In this document: piece after piece, positions 8,290-17,277 of the stretch | Position numbering within the stretch: the stretch's first letter is position 1 | How the letters are laid out: each line of letters begins with the position of its first letter | Origin: Arcobacter sp. EP1 | GTDB taxonomy: Bacteria; Campylobacterota; Campylobacteria; Campylobacterales; Arcobacteraceae | Assembly (NCBI GenBank): GCA_001655195.1 | Contig: LPNY01000042.1 | Coordinates: 195,331-259,330 of the forward strand | Reading direction: 5' to 3' | Length of the DNA stretch: 64,000 nt | Position numbers and translations under genes: made by a program | The notes under the pieces: model-generated | What the model was told of the DNA's origin: nothing | The model's input: only the letters and a program-made list of their open reading frames with translations | The model's database searches: none

Positions 8290-8913
8290 ATGTTAAAAAA
8301 AGTTATATTATTTATATGTAGTTTAGTATTAACCATGACTGCGGCAGAAGGACCAATAGCTCATACTGAAGTTACAGAATTTGGAGTAACAATCAAAAAA
8401 ATAGAATTAAAAAAAACAGATGGTAGTTACTATACGATGTTTGAAGGGAATCAAATAGTTGATATTGCTTCGGCAGAACCAGGTGCAGTTGCAGGATCTG
8501 TATTAGAAGAAAAAGTTCTTCCAGATGGAGAGTATACACATGTACGGATTACAGTGAGTAATTCTTTTACTGTAAAAGCTTGTGAGGATTTAGGAACAAC
8601 TGCAAATTGTACTGCTGGCCAACAAAATCCAGGTAGAAGTGGAAATGCTTGGGATATAGCAGCAACAGTCGCAAATGCTGCCCCTGTAAGTGTAACTATT
8701 ACTCCTTTACAAACAGACTTAGTTACGTCAGATATGGCATTCCCTGTAACTGTGACTAATGGTATTTGTTCCTTAACAAATGGATTCTCATTAAGTTTTG
8801 ATTTAAGTAATATTTTTACTTATGGAAATGTTGGAGCTAATGGTTGTAATGGGGGAGCAGCAGCTTGTATTTATTTAACTGCAGCACCTACAATAACATT
8901 AACTGCAAATTAG
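8290..8913 (+). CDS. Secreted protein of unknown function, partner of the barrel gene
   Basis: This 207-residue protein starts with a clear signal peptide (MLKKVILFICSLVLTMTAAEG). The rest is rich in Thr, Val, Ala and Gly with predicted beta strands, and has Cys residues that could form disulfides (CEDLGTTANC, then C residues in NGICSLTNG and GANGCNGGAAACIY). It has no membrane anchor and I do not recognise a family. It begins one base after the stop of the barrel gene, so the two are translationally coupled. Placement suggests an exported surface or periplasmic factor working with that barrel, but this is inference. A strong hairpin closes the pair. Confidence 0.75.
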   Translation: MLKKVILFICSLVLTMTAAEGPIAHTEVTEFGVTIKKIELKKTDGSYYTMFEGNQIVDIASAEPGAVAGSVLEEKVLPDGEYTHVRITVSNSFTVKACEDLGTTANCTAGQQNPGRSGNAWDIAATVANAAPVSVTITPLQTDLVTSDMAFPVTVTNGICSLTNGFSLSFDLSNIFTYGNVGANGCNGGAAACIYLTAAPTITLTAN

Positions 8914-8940
8914 ATAAAGGTAGGTTTTCCTACCTTTATC
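8913..8940 (+). terminator. Terminator of the barrel/secreted-protein operon
   Basis: GATAAAGGTAGG pairs perfectly with CCTACCTTTATC around TTTT, immediately after the stop codon. Confidence 0.85.
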
Positions 8941-9012
8941 ATAAAACTCATCAAAATTAAGCTATAATTCGGAAAATAAATTGATTTATTGAAAGTAAAA
9001 GTAGAATTATAG

Positions 9013-10515
9013 ATGAATAAAACTCCATTTAAGCCTATACCTTGTGGACAAACCCTTCCCATAAATAATATCCATGCTGTATCTGTAAGTATGCCTACTA
9101 TGAAAGATGTTATAGGGTATGAAGAGTTTGATGAAAGTGTCTTAGAAAAAATCAAAAGTGGTTACCCACGATTTATACTGCACCCTTATTTGAAAATTTT
9201 ATCTCAATATATTACTGAAAAATATAACATTAATAATGAGTATGAGGTAGTACTCCTTAGCTCACAAAAAGCAGTAGATATTGTGAGTGATACGTACTTT
9301 ATTCATAATAAAATTGAAATCAATGAACCTTTTGGAGTGATTTTAGTCCTTCGAGGTACCTGTCAACTTCAAAAAGTATTGACTTATATTCAACATGTTG
9401 GCTGTAACCTCTCTTCTCGATTGGCTGAAGTTTATCTTTATGAAAAAGGTTTGATTGATACCCTTCATGATGAAGCTCTTGAAAGTGAAAAAAGCGCAGA
9501 AGATACTCTTCTTTCGACTCTTGCCACAGCTTATAATCAACCCAAAGAAAATATTGTTTTAGCTCCTTCTGGGATGAATGCTGTTTATGCAGTATTAAAA
9601 GGACTCAAATCAATTCAAGCTCATAATGGGCGACCCATTATTGTGCAATTTGGGTGGCTCTATTTGGATACTATGAATATTGTTTCTCATCATTTTGAAC
9701 AAAGCAAAACCTTTTTGGATATTACTAATCTAGATGTTTTAGAAGAGTATTTAAAAACGGCTGGTTTTCAAGTATCTGCGGTGGTGACTGAAGTACCAAC
9801 AAATCCATTGTTACAATGTGTGGATGTAAAGCGACTTAAAAAATTGTGTGATATGTATAATATCCCCTTAGTAATTGATTCAACCATTGCAACACCCTAT
9901 GCTGTTGATTTAAAACCTTATGCTGATATTTATGTGGAATCGTTGACAAAATATGCCTGTGGAAATGCGGATGTTCTTATGGGGTGTTTTGTTCTCAATG
10001 AAAATAGTAAGTTATCAAACATGCCTGTTGAGTTTGCTAAACATGCGGATAAGGTTTATATCAAAGATATTCAACGCTTAGCTTTTCAAGTACAAGATTA
10101 TGAACAACGCATGAAAACTATTAGTGCAAACAGTAAAAAACTTATTGAGTATTTTGAAAACTGTTCTTATGTGGACAAAGTATTTCATTGTATGCAAGAA
10201 TCAAACCATGAGAACTATAGCAGTCTCATGCGTTACGAAGATGCCTATGCAGGTTTAGTTTCAGTAACTTTTTCAAAACCATTTCATCAAGTTTATGATC
10301 AACTTAACTTTGCAAAGGGTCCTAGTCTAGGGACAGAGTTTACGCTGCTTATGCCCTACGTCTATTTGGCACATTATGACTATATTACCTGCGAACAGGG
10401 GCAAAAGTTTTTGAAACAAAATGGCATTCCTATAGACTTATTGCGAATCTCTGTTGGTTGTGAAGACATTAAGTCAATTATTGCTGAGTTTGAGAGAGTC
10501 AAAAACTTGCTATAA
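9013..10515 (+). CDS. Cys/Met-metabolism PLP enzyme, cystathionine gamma-synthase-like
   Basis: This is a fold-type I PLP enzyme of the Cys_Met_Meta_PP family, which joins activated homoserine with a thiol or cleaves such thioethers. The Schiff-base lysine is K313 in SLTKYACGNADVLMG. TNPLLQCVD and IDSTIATPYAVDL are the cofactor-contact blocks. At 500 residues it is longer than the usual 380-400 because of about 130 extra N-terminal residues before the recognisable core. A TATAAT box is at 8963-8968. The location 1.1 kb before metH fits methionine metabolism. Sequence alone cannot separate cystathionine gamma-synthase from related sulfhydrylases or lyases. Confidence 0.85.
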   Translation: MNKTPFKPIPCGQTLPINNIHAVSVSMPTMKDVIGYEEFDESVLEKIKSGYPRFILHPYLKILSQYITEKYNINNEYEVVLLSSQKAVDIVSDTYFIHNKIEINEPFGVILVLRGTCQLQKVLTYIQHVGCNLSSRLAEVYLYEKGLIDTLHDEALESEKSAEDTLLSTLATAYNQPKENIVLAPSGMNAVYAVLKGLKSIQAHNGRPIIVQFGWLYLDTMNIVSHHFEQSKTFLDITNLDVLEEYLKTAGFQVSAVVTEVPTNPLLQCVDVKRLKKLCDMYNIPLVIDSTIATPYAVDLKPYADIYVESLTKYACGNADVLMGCFVLNENSKLSNMPVEFAKHADKVYIKDIQRLAFQVQDYEQRMKTISANSKKLIEYFENCSYVDKVFHCMQESNHENYSSLMRYEDAYAGLVSVTFSKPFHQVYDQLNFAKGPSLGTEFTLLMPYVYLAHYDYITCEQGQKFLKQNGIPIDLLRISVGCEDIKSIIAEFERVKNLL

Positions 10516-10581
10516 CTATCTACATACTACTTTAAACTTTTTTGGCTATGATGAAACTCATATGAAATTAAAGGGATAAAC

Positions 10582-11184
10582 ATGAGTCAACAAGCATTTT
10601 GGAATGAGAAATTTTCGCGAGAAGGTTATCTTTACGGAAAAGAACCCAATGCTTTTTTGTCAAACTGTTATAATAACTTTATAAAATCTGAAAGAATCCT
10701 GTGTTTAGGTGAAGGAGAAGGTAGAAATGCAATCTTCTTAGCTAAAAAAGGATACGAAGTTGCAGCTATTGATGCCTCTGATATTGGACTTAAAAAGCTA
10801 GAGTCTTTTGCCCAACAAGAGCATGTTAGTGTAACCACACGATGTCAAGATTTAAATGAGTGGGTACCAAATAAAAAGTATGGTGCTATTGTTTTTTCTT
10901 ATTTACATCTTTTAGATAATGAAAAGCAGTCTTTATTTACGAAAATTGAGACGTCTTTAATTCACCAAGGTTTTTTTATTGCTGAGGTTTTTTCAAAAAA
11001 TCAATTAAATTACAGCAGTGGTGGGCCAAAAGATGCTGAACTTTTATACTCTATTGAAGATTTTAAAAAAGCTTTTAAGCACTGCATTATTCATAAACTT
11101 GAAGAAGTGGAAGTGGAACTGGATGAAGGAAAAGGGCACAAGGGATTAGCTAGTGTGATTCGTATTATTGCCCAGCGCAACTAG
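10582..11184 (+). CDS. Class I SAM-dependent methyltransferase
   Basis: This 200-residue cytosolic methyltransferase opens MSQQAFWNEKFSREGYLYGKEPN, like the TehB/tellurite-thiopurine group. SAM-binding motif I is ILCLGEGEGRNAIFLAKKG (about residues 39-57), and the acidic end of strand 2 is AIDAS. Motif IV is probably GAIVFSYLHLL. The substrate is unknown. A good RBS (AAGGGAT) precedes ATG, 66 bp after the PLP enzyme gene and on the same strand, so they may be co-transcribed. The fold assignment is secure, the role is not. Confidence 0.88.
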   Translation: MSQQAFWNEKFSREGYLYGKEPNAFLSNCYNNFIKSERILCLGEGEGRNAIFLAKKGYEVAAIDASDIGLKKLESFAQQEHVSVTTRCQDLNEWVPNKKYGAIVFSYLHLLDNEKQSLFTKIETSLIHQGFFIAEVFSKNQLNYSSGGPKDAELLYSIEDFKKAFKHCIIHKLEEVEVELDEGKGHKGLASVIRIIAQRN

Positions 11185-11194
11185 TACAAATTAA

Positions 11195-11551
11195 TTAACA
11201 TAATGCTATTTGAGCCTTCTCTTTTTTTGTTAGTTTACTAAAAATTAAATCATAAGATTCATCAATCATATCTTGTAAGTTTTCTAGAGGTATTGAATCA
11301 TCTAAAATAACAGTGTTCCAGTGTTTTTTATTCATATGATACCCAGGAATAACACTTTCATAAATATCGCGCAAAGCTACCGCATTATTAGGCTCACACT
11401 TTAAATTCAGCCGTAAAGGCGTGTCGTTCAGACTCAATAGGGCAAACATTTTATTGGCTATTCGAAATACCATAACATCTTCACCAAATGGAAAATCAAA
11501 CTTAGCTGAGGGTTTTTTTAGTAGTATTGCTTCAATGGTTTCTTGTGTCAT
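11195..11551 (-). CDS. MmcQ/YjbR-family protein
   Basis: This is a small cytosolic protein with the CyaY-like YjbR fold, often called DNA-binding although the biochemical role is poorly defined. Conserved blocks are KPSAKFDFPFGEDVMVFRI, MFALLSL, LNLKCEPNNAVALRD, IPGYHMNKKHWNTVIL and the C-terminal helix LQDMIDESYDLI. The open frame extends ten codons upstream of the chosen ATG, but AAAAGGATT lies 5 nt before this one, so the start at 11551 is preferred. It gives about 118 residues, the family norm. It converges on the methyltransferase gene and diverges from metH. Confidence 0.85.
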   Translation of the reverse strand: MTQETIEAILLKKPSAKFDFPFGEDVMVFRIANKMFALLSLNDTPLRLNLKCEPNNAVALRDIYESVIPGYHMNKKHWNTVILDDSIPLENLQDMIDESYDLIFSKLTKKEKAQIALC

Positions 11552-11658
11552 GCTAATCCTTTTAGTCTCAGGGTAGTGCAAATGCTTAACACAATTTTAA
11601 CGCAACTTTTATTATACTCGCGTACATTATAAACCAAATAATCATATGAAGATAGAAC

Positions 11659-14600
11659 ATGCAAGAAAAACTAAACCAAATTATTGAAAACCAAGTATTA
11701 ATTATCGATGGGGCAATGGGTACCCAACTACAAATTGCGGATATTAAACCTGAGCAATGGATATGTGACGGAGAAGACTTAGAGGGGTGTAATGAACTTC
11801 TTAATGCAACAGCTCCTGATGTTTTACGTAACATTCATGATGCCTATGCAAAAGCTGGAGCAAACCTGATTACCACCAATACCTTTGGTACGATGCCATG
11901 GGTTTTAGATGAGTATGGAATTCCTGAACAAGCTTATGAATTATCACGTCTTGGAGCAGCTTTAGTAAAAGAGAGCTGTGATAAGTTTCAAAGCGAAGAA
12001 CAACCACGATTTGTTTTAGGTTCAATTGGTCCAGGAACAAAACTACCATCACTTGGTCATATTAAATATGACGAAATGTATGAAGGTTATAAAATAGTTG
12101 CTAACGGGTTAGCTGATGGTGGCTGTGATATTTTTCTATTAGAGACGTGTCAAGACCCACTACAAATTAAAGCAGCTCTTCATGCACTTAATGATACTCA
12201 CCCTGAAATTCCAGTCATGGTTTCAGTAACCATTGAGTTAACAGGAACAATGTTAATAGGAACCGATGCCTTAACTATTGCTGCAATCATGGAACCTTTT
12301 AATATTCTCTCACTTGGGTTTAACTGTGGAACAGGACCAAAACAGGTTCTTAAACATGTTAAAACACTTAGTGAAGTGTGTAAATTCCCAATTTCAGTTC
12401 ATGCTAATGCTGGGCTTCCACAAAACAAAGGGGGAGTGACTTACTACCCTATGGGACCAGATGAGTTTACAGCTTTACAAAAAGAGTTCTTAGAGATTAA
12501 CGGAGTGGCATTTTTAGGTGGATGTTGTGGGACAACACCTGCACATATTGAAGCTTTAGCAAAAGAAGTTGCTTTACTAAAACCAAAAAAACCGTCTGGA
12601 TTTTTAAAAGCTTCATTAGCCAGTCTATTTAATACTGTACCATTAAAACAAGACCCTGCACCACTGCTGATAGGTGAGCGTTCAAATGCAACTGGTTCTA
12701 AAGCTTTTAGAGAACTTTTAAAAGCCAATGATTATGAAGGAACACTTAGTGTTGGACAACAGCAAGTACGAGCTGGTGCACATATTATTGATGTATCTGT
12801 TGGTTTTGCAGGTCGAGATGAACGAGAAGATATGGATAAGGTTGTTGAACTTTATTCTCAAAAGATTTCATTACCTCTTATGCCAGATTCTACGCAAATT
12901 CTAGCACTTGAAGCTGCTTTAAAACAGATAGGTGGTCGACCCATTATCAACTCTGTTAACCTTGAAGATGGGGAAGAAAAGTTTGACAACGTTTGTAAAT
13001 TAGCCAAAAAATTCGGTGCCGCGTTAGTTTGTTTAGTGATTGATGAAGTAGGAATGGCAAAAACAAAAGAGGACAAACTTCGAGTTGCAGAACGAATCTA
13101 TGATTTATGTGTAAATCGACACGGCTTTAATCCAGAAGATTTAGTTTTTGATATGTTAACCTTTACCATTGGTTCAGGAGATGATGAATACCGAACTGCG
13201 GGAATTGAAACTTTAGAAGCCATTCGCGAGTTCCAAATAAGACATCCAGAAGTGGGTACCACTTTAGGTCTATCAAATATCTCTTTTGGACTTGATATCA
13301 AAGCACGGATTTTCCTAAACTCAATCTACTTAGACCATTGTGTGAAAGCAGGATTAACCAGTGCTATTGTAAATGTAAAACATATTGTACCCTTGAATAA
13401 AATCTCTGAAGAAGATAAAAAAGCATGTGATGATTTGATTTTTAACAATCAAGAAGATGGTGATCCCTTATTTGCCTTTATTGACCACTTCTCAAACGTA
13501 GCAGATGTACGAGAAACAAATGATGAAGAGTATCAAAAGTTAACAAGTATTGAAAAGGTAAAAAAACTTCTTTTAGATGGTGACAAAGATAGAATGCTTC
13601 CGTTAGTTGAAGAACTACGGCATGAAATAAAACCAGAGATAATAGTAAATGAATGGTTAATCGATGGTATGAAAGTTATAGGGGAGCTTTTTGGTTCAGG
13701 TCAAATGCAGTTACCATTTGTACTTCAAAGTGCAGAAACTATGAAAGCAACAGTTGATGCTTTAAATCCATATCTACCTAAAGAAGAGAAAGCCAGTGAA
13801 ACAGTACTCGTGCTTGGAACCGTAAAAGGTGATGTACATGATGTTGGTAAAAACTTAGTTGATATTATTCTGTCAAATAATGGATTTAAAGTTATCAATA
13901 TAGGTATCAAAGCTGATATCAATGACTTTGTAATTGCAGTAAAAGAGAACAACGCCCAAGCCATTGGTATGAGTGGACTGTTAGTAAAAAGTACTGCGGT
14001 GATGAAAGAGAACCTTGAAGAGCTAAAAAAACAAGGTATTGATGTACCTGTTCTTTTAGGGGGTGCGGCACTAACAAAATCATTTATTAACGACTATTGT
14101 CGACCAATCTATGATGGACCAATTTTTTACTGTCGAGATGCTTTTGATGGAGTTGTTTCGATGCAACGTGTGGAAGAGGGTGATTTAGAAAATACTGCTC
14201 TTGCGGCAGATTTAGTTGATGAAGAAGTGGTTACTAAAAAAGAGAAAAAAGAGGTAATTATTCCACCTTACGAAGAGATTGAATTACCTGAGCCTACTGC
14301 TTTTACCTTTCCACCATTGTGGGGGAAAGTGTCTCAAAATAGTGCTCATATCAATAAAGATTTGATTTTCTCATGGATAAATCATCGTGTTTTATTTAGA
14401 CAGCGATGGGGATACAAAAAGGGTAAAATGAAAGCTGATGAGTTTATGGCTCATGAAGAAGATGTAGTTAAACCACTTTATGAAGAACTCAAAGAGGAGT
14501 TCTTTGCAAAAGATATCTATGACCCTATTGCAATTTATGGATACTTCCCGTGTGTTTCTCACGATAACAAACTTTATATTTTTGATGAATCATACGCTTT

Positions 14601-15132
14601 TCACAGTGTTGCAGAAGCACAAAATGTACCATCACTGGATAAAGCTATTAAAGTTTTAGAGTTTCCACGACAAAGCAAAGCTCCACACCGATGTTTAGCA
14701 GATTTCTTTGCCAATGATAGACTGGATGTAGTTGCCTTTTCATTAGCGAGCTCTGGAACAAAACTCACCCCTTATGAAAATGAGCTGTATAAAAATAGTG
14801 AATTTAGTAAATATCATCAAATCCATGGGTTAGGTGTTGAATTAGCAGAAGGATTAGCCGAAGTTATTCACAAACAAGTACGACTAGATTTAGATATCGT
14901 GCCACGTGAGGGACATACTTTAAATGATGTTCAAATGAAACAGTATGTAGGATGTCGATACTCTCCAGGATATGCCGCGTGTCCAGATTTAGAGATGAGT
15001 GCTGATATTTTTGATTTATTGAAACCTGAAGAGTTTGGAATAACGTTAAGTGAGACGTTCCAAATGGATCCAGAGCAATCGACGTGTGCAATAATCGTAC
15101 CGCATCATAAAGCAAACTACTACAACATCTAG
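11659..15132 (+). CDS. metH: Cobalamin-dependent methionine synthase
   Basis: MetH transfers the methyl group of methyl-tetrahydrofolate to homocysteine through bound cobalamin. All four modules are present in 1157 residues. The homocysteine domain (about 1-310) has zinc ligands C223, C289 and C290 (GGCCGTTP). The pterin domain (about 330-600) begins at LIGERSNATGSKAFRELL. The cap and B12 domains (about 640-870) have the cobalt-ligand motif DVHDVG with H727. The reactivation domain (about 890-1157) binds SAM, with GCRYSPGYAACPDL near the end. It is slightly shorter than E. coli MetH (1227). No cobalamin riboswitch fits in the 77-bp gap from the YjbR-family start region. The RBS is weak (GAAG). 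Confidence 0.98.
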   Translation: MQEKLNQIIENQVLIIDGAMGTQLQIADIKPEQWICDGEDLEGCNELLNATAPDVLRNIHDAYAKAGANLITTNTFGTMPWVLDEYGIPEQAYELSRLGAALVKESCDKFQSEEQPRFVLGSIGPGTKLPSLGHIKYDEMYEGYKIVANGLADGGCDIFLLETCQDPLQIKAALHALNDTHPEIPVMVSVTIELTGTMLIGTDALTIAAIMEPFNILSLGFNCGTGPKQVLKHVKTLSEVCKFPISVHANAGLPQNKGGVTYYPMGPDEFTALQKEFLEINGVAFLGGCCGTTPAHIEALAKEVALLKPKKPSGFLKASLASLFNTVPLKQDPAPLLIGERSNATGSKAFRELLKANDYEGTLSVGQQQVRAGAHIIDVSVGFAGRDEREDMDKVVELYSQKISLPLMPDSTQILALEAALKQIGGRPIINSVNLEDGEEKFDNVCKLAKKFGAALVCLVIDEVGMAKTKEDKLRVAERIYDLCVNRHGFNPEDLVFDMLTFTIGSGDDEYRTAGIETLEAIREFQIRHPEVGTTLGLSNISFGLDIKARIFLNSIYLDHCVKAGLTSAIVNVKHIVPLNKISEEDKKACDDLIFNNQEDGDPLFAFIDHFSNVADVRETNDEEYQKLTSIEKVKKLLLDGDKDRMLPLVEELRHEIKPEIIVNEWLIDGMKVIGELFGSGQMQLPFVLQSAETMKATVDALNPYLPKEEKASETVLVLGTVKGDVHDVGKNLVDIILSNNGFKVINIGIKADINDFVIAVKENNAQAIGMSGLLVKSTAVMKENLEELKKQGIDVPVLLGGAALTKSFINDYCRPIYDGPIFYCRDAFDGVVSMQRVEEGDLENTALAADLVDEEVVTKKEKKEVIIPPYEEIELPEPTAFTFPPLWGKVSQNSAHINKDLIFSWINHRVLFRQRWGYKKGKMKADEFMAHEEDVVKPLYEELKEEFFAKDIYDPIAIYGYFPCVSHDNKLYIFDESYAFHSVAEAQNVPSLDKAIKVLEFPRQSKAPHRCLADFFANDRLDVVAFSLASSGTKLTPYENELYKNSEFSKYHQIHGLGVELAEGLAEVIHKQVRLDLDIVPREGHTLNDVQMKQYVGCRYSPGYAACPDLEMSADIFDLLKPEEFGITLSETFQMDPEQSTCAIIVPHHKANYYNI

Positions 15133-15135
15133 TAG

Positions 15136-15262
15136 AAAGGAATAGCCACTTTTGGCTGATTTCTGCGTTCAGCTTCAAAAATCAAGATAGTCACTTACTT
15201 TAGTAAGCTCCTACCTTGATTTTCTTGCTTGCCTTGAACTAAACCAAAATTGACTATTCTTT
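15136..15262 (+). repeat. Large imperfect palindromic element after metH
   Basis: The ends AAAGGAATAGCCACTTTTGG (15136-15154 with one bulge) and CCAAAATTGACTATTCTTT (15244-15262) are near reverse complements. Inside, AAAATCAAG (15177-15186) faces CTTGATTTT (15215-15223), and CTTAC-TTTA-GTAAG (15194-15207) is the apex. GTTCA and TGAAC add a further pair. The whole 127 bp can fold as one long stem. It looks like a dispersed non-coding repeat of the REP/palindromic-unit kind and may also serve as a convergent terminator. Confidence 0.55.
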
Positions 15263-15920
15263 AAATTCTCTCATCTAGTTTATTAAACATTAGACTTATA
15301 AGAAATAAAAAATGGATAGCTTTTTCTTTTGAAATATCAATGTTTTCATGAGCTTTTGGGTTTCTTATTCCTGTTATTGCACCAGCAAAAATTTCCATGT
15401 AGCCTTGTTGAATATTTTTTTCTGATTCACTTTGTTGATTAGATAGTTTAATTATTGGATTATTTGGAGAAAAAGCTTTTTTCATAAGCTTACTACCATC
15501 TAACTCTTCATTTGTTTTGTTTTTATATATTTTTTTAACTTCACTATTAAATTCTTTTAAACCAGATTCAATAGCATCTGCGTAGTGTCCGTCAAGAAAC
15601 TTTTGTTTTGATACGTCAACTAAACAATTATTTAGCAATGACCAGTTTATATCACTAATAGTTTTTTCATTTCTTGATTCCTCTTTCCAAGGTAATTTTT
15701 CACCACATTGTGAACAAAAGTCCGGAAACTTAGGTGTTTTCACAGGTTTCCCATTAAGTATGTGTGTTTGTATAGAGTTACCAATTGAATTTTGACAAGT
15801 TGGACAGTTTGTAATGAAGGGTTCTCCACATTTCTCACAATACGGAGTATGATTATGCTCTGTATATGAATAATACACATGTTTCTTTTTACAAGCTTTT
15901 ACAAAAATCTGCTTTTCCAT
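15261..15920 (-). CDS. Zinc-ribbon plus TIGR02391 (Ymh) HEPN-like protein
   Basis: The N-terminal 80 residues carry three CxxC knuckles (C28/C31, C39/C42, C69/C72), resembling DUF2321 zinc-ribbon proteins. Residues about 105-219 match the TIGR02391/Hypoth_Ymh pattern: KFLDGHYADAIESGLKEFN, then DGSKLMKKAFS, then GAITGIRNPKAHENI. The R186-N-x3-H191 motif has the RN-x3-H form of HEPN ribonucleases. In other genomes this domain occurs near restriction and abortive-infection genes. It is AT-rich and lies next to an unknown GNHR-motif gene and a large palindrome, so a defence or toxin role is plausible but inferred. The RBS is AAGGTAG. Confidence 0.75.
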   Translation of the reverse strand: MEKQIFVKACKKKHVYYSYTEHNHTPYCEKCGEPFITNCPTCQNSIGNSIQTHILNGKPVKTPKFPDFCSQCGEKLPWKEESRNEKTISDINWSLLNNCLVDVSKQKFLDGHYADAIESGLKEFNSEVKKIYKNKTNEELDGSKLMKKAFSPNNPIIKLSNQQSESEKNIQQGYMEIFAGAITGIRNPKAHENIDISKEKAIHFLFLISLMFNKLDERI

Positions 15921-15974
15921 ATACTACCTTTTTATAAATTAAATTATTTTACTCTCATCATTTTTAAAATATAG

Positions 15975-16436
15975 TTATTCATACTCAACAACTTCCACAT
16001 CTTCAATCTTGAGTTCTTCACAAACATCACTTAACGCCAAAAGAATAACAACCCTATGGTTCCCAGTTGAATTTAGAAAGTATTGGTTATTTCCATCTTC
16101 ATCTTTGATGAGGGTAAGGGATAGTTTAGTTTTACTATAGTCCTCTAATAAAAACTCTGGGTTATTGATGATGGCTTTGAGTGCATTGTCCATATTTTCT
16201 GCACTATTGATAATATCTAGGGGTGTTTTGTTATGATAGTTTGGATTGTTTACCCCTCGTATATCTTTTGCAAGGATTGTATCATTGGTGGTTATGAATT
16301 CTTTGTTTGTATCTTTTATCATATTACTATTTAGTGGTTTTAGGGCTAATTGTTTGCAGTTATCCTCAAAAAACTTTTTTAGTTCTGCTGTAGTATCAAA
16401 TTCTTCGATGATTTCTAATAGTTCATCTTTTCTCAT
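15975..16436 (-). CDS. Unknown protein with ParB/Srx-like GNHR motif
   Basis: The protein has 153 residues. Its N-terminal helical half (about 1-45, rich in Glu and Lys) is followed by a beta-alpha region. The segment YFLNSTGNHRVVILLAL (G125-N-H-R128) resembles the G-x-x-R nucleotide-binding loop of ParB and sulfiredoxin folds, as does the preceding LSLTLIKDEDGNNQ strand pair. I do not recognise a named family. It has a good RBS (AGGGGAA) and lies 54 bp upstream of the zinc-ribbon/HEPN-like gene on the same strand, so the two probably form an operon. It could be an accessory or immunity partner, but no direct evidence shows this. Confidence 0.6.
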   Translation of the reverse strand: MRKDELLEIIEEFDTTAELKKFFEDNCKQLALKPLNSNMIKDTNKEFITTNDTILAKDIRGVNNPNYHNKTPLDIINSAENMDNALKAIINNPEFLLEDYSKTKLSLTLIKDEDGNNQYFLNSTGNHRVVILLALSDVCEELKIEDVEVVEYE

Positions 16437-16591
16437 TATATTCCCCTAATAATCATATTTTATTGATGAAAAGTTTATCATTTTTTCTATTATTTCAAAA
16501 GAAGTATTGTTCGAAAAACCATAAAACGCAGTTTTTTACAATAAATATTTTTTTATTTCCTTTATACTGTTAAAAAATATGAAGGTTTTAT

Positions 16592-17188
16592 ATGTCATTT
16601 ACACTTTTATTAGCAATGTTCTCGTTGAGTCTTGTTATGTCAATTTCTCCAGGTCCAGTTAATATTATGATAGTGACCTCTGGAATCAATCATGGGTTTA
16701 CAAGAACATTTTCATTTATTTCTGGGGCAACTATCGGTTTTACGCTACTTTTAATTATGATTGCTTTTGGTCTTTCAAAAGTTTATGAACAATACTCAAG
16801 TACTTTTTCCATTCTCGAAGTATTAGGGGCTCTTTTTATTTGTTATATGGGGTATAAAATTGCAACCTCAAAAGGCTCTTTAGAGGTTAATGAAGATGAA
16901 AAAAAGTATCTGAAATTTCATGAAGGTTTTTTATTACAGTGGCTTAATCCAAAAGCTTGGGTTGCATGTATATCTGGGGTTGCAATGTTTTCTCAAAGTC
17001 AAAGTACATTGGTTGTATTTATTACTATTTACTTTTTTGTCTGTTATGCCTCTTTGTCTTTTTGGGGAGTTTTGGGTCAAAAAGCAACCTACTTTTTAAA
17101 TACAGATAAACGACTAAGGTATTTTAATATTTTTATGGGAACGATTTTGATTCTTTCTGCCTCTTTTATTGTCATATCAAATTTGTAG
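16592..17188 (+). CDS. LysE/RhtB-family amino acid exporter
   Basis: This inner-membrane exporter of the LysE superfamily expels amino acids or their analogues. It has 198 residues and about six hydrophobic segments. The hallmark SISPGPVNIMIVTSGINHG lies at about residues 18-36, and FLLQWLNPKAWVACISG is the second conserved loop. The length is typical. The RBS is GAAGG. The upstream gene diverges, and the alcohol dehydrogenase gene follows after 89 bp with its own promoter and inverted repeat. The substrate is not predictable. Confidence 0.92.
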   Translation: MSFTLLLAMFSLSLVMSISPGPVNIMIVTSGINHGFTRTFSFISGATIGFTLLLIMIAFGLSKVYEQYSSTFSILEVLGALFICYMGYKIATSKGSLEVNEDEKKYLKFHEGFLLQWLNPKAWVACISGVAMFSQSQSTLVVFITIYFFVCYASLSFWGVLGQKATYFLNTDKRLRYFNIFMGTILILSASFIVISNL

Positions 17189-17221
17189 AAATTGGCATAA
17201 CATTTATAAAATTGCCTCTTC

Positions 17222-17247
17222 TAAAATAGTGTGTTCTATTTTATAAT
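17222..17247 (+). promoter_or_regulatory. Promoter with operator-like inverted repeat before the first ADH gene
   Basis: TAAAATAG (17222-17229) and CTATTTTA (17236-17243) form a perfect inverted repeat with a 6-nt spacer that overlaps a TATAAT at 17242-17247. A repressor bound here would block the promoter. The repeat could alternatively terminate the LysE transcript. Confidence 0.5.
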
Positions 17248-17277
17248 ACATGTATAAAAAATATTAAGGAATTAACA

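Noticed and set aside
11552-11658. Cobalamin riboswitch before metH
   Set aside because: The spacer is too short for one and has no B12-box.
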